In this document: in pieces, positions 62,999-64,000 of the stretch
Position numbering within the stretch: the stretch's first letter is position 1
Layout: every line of letters starts with the position of its first letter
The notes under the pieces: model-generated
Databases searched by the model: none
Told to the model about the DNA's origin: nothing
What the model saw: the letters and a program-made list of their open reading frames with translations, nothing else
Position numbers and translations under genes: made by a program
Source of the DNA: 66-474 sp963771735
GTDB lineage: Bacteria > Pseudomonadota > Gammaproteobacteria > Xanthomonadales > Rhodanobacteraceae
DNA length: 64,000 nt
Direction: 5' to 3'
Assembly (NCBI GenBank): GCA_963771735.1
Contig: CAVYUN010000004.1
Location: forward strand, 310,001 to 374,000

Positions 62999-64000
62999 TT
63001 ACAGCAACCTGCTGAAGATGCGAATGCCGGCCAGGTATTCGCCGGCGATGGTGCCGAGGTTGGTCAGCATGAAGACCAGCAGGGTGCGCGCGACGCGATT
63101 GTGCCACCAGCCCGAGACGTGCAGCAGGTCCTTCCGCAAGGACTGGAAGTCGGCGACGCGCGGCTTGCGCAACCACGCCTCGACCATGCCTGAGAACACG
63201 CCCGATGAGAGGCCCGGAGGGCGAAGCGGTTTCAGGGGCCCCATCACGGCCGCGGTCAGCACCGACAACGGGTGACCGCCCGCGATTGCTGCGCCGATGG
63301 CGCTCAGGGCCGCGGTGTAGATTACCCAGTCGCGCAGCGCGTGCCAGCCGGCGGCGGCGTTGCGGTAGAACAGGAAGCCGATTGCGGCGAAGATCGCCAG
63401 CATCACGCCGATGGCCAGGTACTTCGGCCACTTTGGCGCTGGCAGTTTCGTTGCCAGCGCTTCGACCAGCGCGCGCGGTGCATCCTGCTGTGCCACGAGC
63501 TCGCGTTCGATGCCGGCGAGGTGGCCCGCGCCGATCACCACCAGCACGCGTTTCGCGTCGGGGTGCGCCAGCGATTCTTCGCGCAGCCGCGCGGCCATGA
63601 AGCGGTCGCGCTCGCCGATCAGGGCTTCGTAGAGCGGCTTGGAATCGCGCGCGAATTCGCCGAACGCACCCTCCAGGATATCGCCCTGTTTCAGTTTCTC
63701 GATCTCGGACTCATCGATATCCTCGCGCGAGAACACGCCGGCGATCAGGCTGCCGACGATGCCCATGCGGTCGCGGAAGCGCACACCGCGATAGGCATGG
63801 TTGAGCGTGATGCCAATCTCGCGGTCCACCAGCCACGGAGTGAGTCCGCGCGCATCGGCGGCCGCCATCGCGGCCTTCATTTCGGCACCCGGCTCGATGC
63901 CGTATTGCTCGGCGATGCGCTGCTGGAACGACGACAGCGCCAGCGACGCGAAGACCATCCCGGCCTTGCCGGTGCGAATGACCTGGAACAGGTCCATCTT
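62999..64000 (-). CDS. TraB/GumN-type membrane protein, N-terminus outside the window
   Basis: At least 333 residues; the frame is open to the right edge, so the 5' end is missing. It has a TraB-like domain (MVFASLALSSFQQRIAEQYG, GAEMKAAMAAADARGLTPWL, DREIGITLNHAYRG, VLVVIGAGHLAGIE) and a C-terminal membrane part with several hydrophobic segments (YLAIGVMLAIFAAIGFLFY, VIYTAALSAIGAAIAGG, TLLVFMLTNLGTIAG). TraB-family proteins are distantly related to EreA/ChaN-like enzymes; the activity of this one is unknown. Confidence 0.85.
   Translation of the reverse strand, partial: KMDLFQVIRTGKAGMVFASLALSSFQQRIAEQYGIEPGAEMKAAMAAADARGLTPWLVDREIGITLNHAYRGVRFRDRMGIVGSLIAGVFSREDIDESEIEKLKQGDILEGAFGEFARDSKPLYEALIGERDRFMAARLREESLAHPDAKRVLVVIGAGHLAGIERELVAQQDAPRALVEALATKLPAPKWPKYLAIGVMLAIFAAIGFLFYRNAAAGWHALRDWVIYTAALSAIGAAIAGGHPLSVLTAAVMGPLKPLRPPGLSSGVFSGMVEAWLRKPRVADFQSLRKDLLHVSGWWHNRVARTLLVFMLTNLGTIAGEYLAGIRIFSRLL

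Overview
GC-rich gammaproteobacterial chromosome, most likely from the Xanthomonadales/Lysobacterales and plausibly Rhodanobacteraceae. This placement is inferred from the gene set: class III PhaE/PhaC, single-domain PilH-like regulator, YtrA-type GntR/ABC/DUF2884 cluster, HAAO, RoxA, Anbu operon. No rRNA, tRNA, CRISPR array, insertion sequence or prophage was recognised. Most of the window is housekeeping or core metabolism; the accessory parts are its left end and the 49-54 kb operon.

Layout. 0-2.1 kb: two tandem paralogous regulators (TrmB-like N-terminus, LuxR-like C-terminus), the first cut by the window edge. 2.4-10.5 kb: a very long trimeric autotransporter adhesin built of YadA-head repeats, with its frame broken repeatedly between 7.0 and 8.6 kb. 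10.7-12.4 kb: a secreted S53 (sedolisin) peptidase. 12.7-18.3 kb: 3-hydroxyanthranilate dioxygenase, parE, a small His/Lys-rich secreted protein, then rpsO-pnp. 18.7-23.4 kb: an operon of a GltD-like flavoprotein/ferredoxin fusion with a 2-oxoacid:acceptor oxidoreductase (korA, korB). 23.5-25.6 kb: phaE-phaC. 25.7-30.2 kb: PspC-domain protein, mtnA, GtrA-family protein, gyrA. 30.3-34.8 kb: peroxiredoxin, a sigma-32-type promoter with hsp20 and cbpA, a response regulator, an acuI-like reductase and an unknown secreted protein. 34.8-40.5 kb: sucA-sucB-lpdA. 40.6-44.2 kb: purB-roxA-GNAT. 44.4-47.6 kb: ATP-grasp / alpha-E / Anbu. 47.7 kb: fumC. 49.1-54.4 kb: an eight-gene minus-strand operon (small secreted protein, GntR regulator, ABC ATPase, ABC permease, three DUF2884-like lipoproteins, DUF4386) preceded by a palindrome that overlaps its probable promoter. 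54.6-64 kb: FKBP isomerase, phhB and two cytochromes c, NfeD/SPFH pair, PadR plus membrane protein, TonB, YggS, an unknown secreted protein, and a TraB-family protein cut by the right edge.

The most system-like locus is the 49-54 kb operon. It looks like an envelope-stress or peptide-responsive transporter module with its own repressor, operator and secreted lipoproteins.

Sequence quality matters here. phaC, sucB and an ABC permease each carry one single-base shift in an otherwise intact family-length frame, and a poly-C run probably shifts the GtrA gene. The cluster of breaks in the adhesin sits in two near-identical ~812-bp tandem units. The simplest reading is residual consensus error rather than real pseudogenes, because sucB is normally important to the cell.
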